Origin: Cognatishimia sp. SS12
Lineage (GTDB): Bacteria > Pseudomonadota > Alphaproteobacteria > Rhodobacterales > Rhodobacteraceae
Reading direction: 5' to 3'
NCBI RefSeq assembly: GCF_028369055.1
Contig: NZ_JAQNCZ010000005.1
Span: forward strand, 281,351 to 345,350
Length of the DNA stretch: 64,000 bases
Shown: one piece after another, positions 63,239 to 64,000 of the stretch
Numbering within the stretch: the first letter of the stretch is position 1
How the letters are laid out: every line of letters starts with the position of its first letter
The notes under the pieces: generated by a model
The model's input: only the letters and a program-made list of their open reading frames with translations
Told to the model about the DNA's origin: nothing
Databases searched by the model: none
Position numbers and translations under genes: made by a program

Positions 63239-63709
63239 ATGCTCGCACGCGAAGACCAAAGCCTGATCGCCCTGCGGCGCATTCTGCGCGCAACCGAAGT
63301 GTTCGGCCGTGACTTCGCGCAGGCTTCGGGCATGACGGCGGTGCAATACCGGGTGTTGCGCACGGTGTCTGAAAGCGGCCACGCCACGGGCAAGGAAATC
63401 GCTGTGACCCTGCGCGTCTCGCAGGCGGCGGTCACAACCATCATCGATCGCCTGGCCCTCAAAGGCTTGGTCCGGCGGGAAAAATCCAGCTCAGACAAGC
63501 GCCGCACCAATATCATGATCACCGAGTGCGGCGCGCAGGTGCTGGCCGAAACCCCCGATCCGCTCCACCAGAAATTTGCCCGCAAGTTCGCGGCCTTGCA
63601 GGATTGGGAACAGGCCATGCTGCTCGCCTCACTGGAGCGCGTGGCTGATATGCTGGACTATGACGATCTGGACATAGATCCGCTGTTTGACCCCGACGAG
63701 CTGCATTAG
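63239..63709 (+). CDS. MarR-family regulator downstream of the ABC transporter
   Basis: 156 residues with a winged helix (IAVTLRVSQAAVTTIIDRLA, LVRREKSSSDKRRTNIMI) and flanking dimer helices. It follows the ATPase gene by 31 bases in the same direction, so it is probably the local regulator. The inverted repeat upstream of the binding-protein gene is a candidate site. Confidence 0.84.
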   Translation: MLAREDQSLIALRRILRATEVFGRDFAQASGMTAVQYRVLRTVSESGHATGKEIAVTLRVSQAAVTTIIDRLALKGLVRREKSSSDKRRTNIMITECGAQVLAETPDPLHQKFARKFAALQDWEQAMLLASLERVADMLDYDDLDIDPLFDPDELH

Positions 63710-63841
63710 CGCCCCGGAAAGAGCCGCCGCGTTTCGCCCGCTTGTGCCACCCTGCGCCGGCGTTCGGCACTTCTGCCGCGTGCGAAGGTCGCTGAGCAAA
63801 ACTCTATTTCTGAGGTCGCGCTTTGGCATCCCCAGAAACGC

Positions 63842-63863
63842 AAAAAGCGCCCATTGGGGCGCT
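63842..63863 (-). terminator. Terminator of the initiator tRNA gene
   Basis: AGCGCCC (63846-63852), ATTG, GGGCGCT (63857-63863). On the minus strand the stem is followed by T (complement of 63842-63846), so it ends transcription of the tRNA. The rest of 63710-63841 has no gene. Confidence 0.85.
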
Positions 63864-63890
63864 ATCATATTGTAATTTATGGCCGAAGTT

Positions 63891-63967
<77 letters not shown>

Positions 63968-63979
63968 ATGGTTTTGTGT

Positions 63980-63985
63980 GTTATA
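63980..63985 (-). promoter_or_regulatory. Candidate -10 box of the initiator tRNA promoter
   Basis: On the minus strand TATAAC ends 12 bases before the mature 5' end of the tRNA, a suitable distance. The matching -35 region would lie just inside or beyond the right edge and is not certain. Confidence 0.45.
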
Positions 63986-64000
63986 GTGATCGTTTTGAGA

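Overview
The window looks like chromosomal core genome of a marine-type alphaproteobacterium of the Rhodobacteraceae (Roseobacter group), by eye close to 60 % G+C. The evidence is the F0 ATP synthase operon with separate b and b' subunits apart from F1, a MipZ division-site ATPase, methylsuccinyl-CoA dehydrogenase of the ethylmalonyl-CoA pathway, one bifunctional Rel/Spo enzyme, the order lepB-rnc-era-recO, and a 1151-residue SMC. There is no phage, insertion sequence, CRISPR array, rRNA or plasmid gene. Genes are tightly packed, with many 4-base ATGA/TTGA/GTGA overlaps.

Layout. 1-2.5 kb: 5' end of purU, galU with its terminator, and a small winged-helix regulator plus membrane-protein pair. 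2.5-5.4 kb: methylsuccinyl-CoA dehydrogenase, a TetR regulator and a META-domain lipoprotein. 5.4-14.6 kb: a twelve-gene minus-strand run folK-rpoZ-rel/spo-DUF2062-pdxJ-(secreted protein)-acpS-lepB-rnc-era-DUF1491-recO, joining folate, stringent response, vitamin B6, lipid, secretion and RNA/DNA maintenance functions. 14.7-17.8 kb: NYN nuclease-like protein, ispH, rnhA, TRIC channel. 17.8-20.8 kb: def-def2-fmt, then a frameshifted glycosyltransferase. 20.9-27.5 kb: C-S lyase, glutathionyl-hydroquinone reductase, cobC-cobD, lytic transglycosylase, small membrane proteins. 27.7-33.5 kb: smc, an acetyltransferase, a lipoprotein, an aminotransferase. 33.6-36.3 kb: F0 ATP synthase. 36.5-41.5 kb: three regulator-associated loci (EamA/ArsR, LysR/azoR, a CHASE-domain histidine kinase). 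41.9-49.4 kb: ffh, acetyltransferase, chorismate mutase, rpsP-bluB-rimM-trmD, an inverted MarR/membrane/TSUP block, rplS, rpmE. 49.4-58.5 kb: methyltransferase, BenE transporter, SGNH lipoprotein, tag, PLP enzyme, rluE, mipZ, glycosyltransferase, asd. 58.8-63.7 kb: a tandem NTF2-fold protein, a glycine-betaine-type ABC transporter and a MarR regulator. The window ends with initiator tRNA-Met.

Most of the window is ordinary core genome. The best leads are: (i) a second deformylase in def-def2-fmt whose metal-ligand Cys and catalytic Glu are replaced by Ser and Gln; (ii) a MarR-controlled set (CPYC membrane protein and TSUP exporter) with matching operators and a leader able to form two exclusive hairpins, one hiding the exporter's ribosome-binding site; (iii) the tandem NTF2 protein beside the quaternary-amine transporter; (iv) a frameshifted glycosyltransferase whose start codon lies in a perfect 12-bp stem; (v) a 26-bp perfect palindrome inside bluB, which is itself inserted in the ribosomal rpsP-rimM-trmD operon; (vi) hairpins on both sides of atpE. 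None is shown to be a new system; each is a concrete testable signal.
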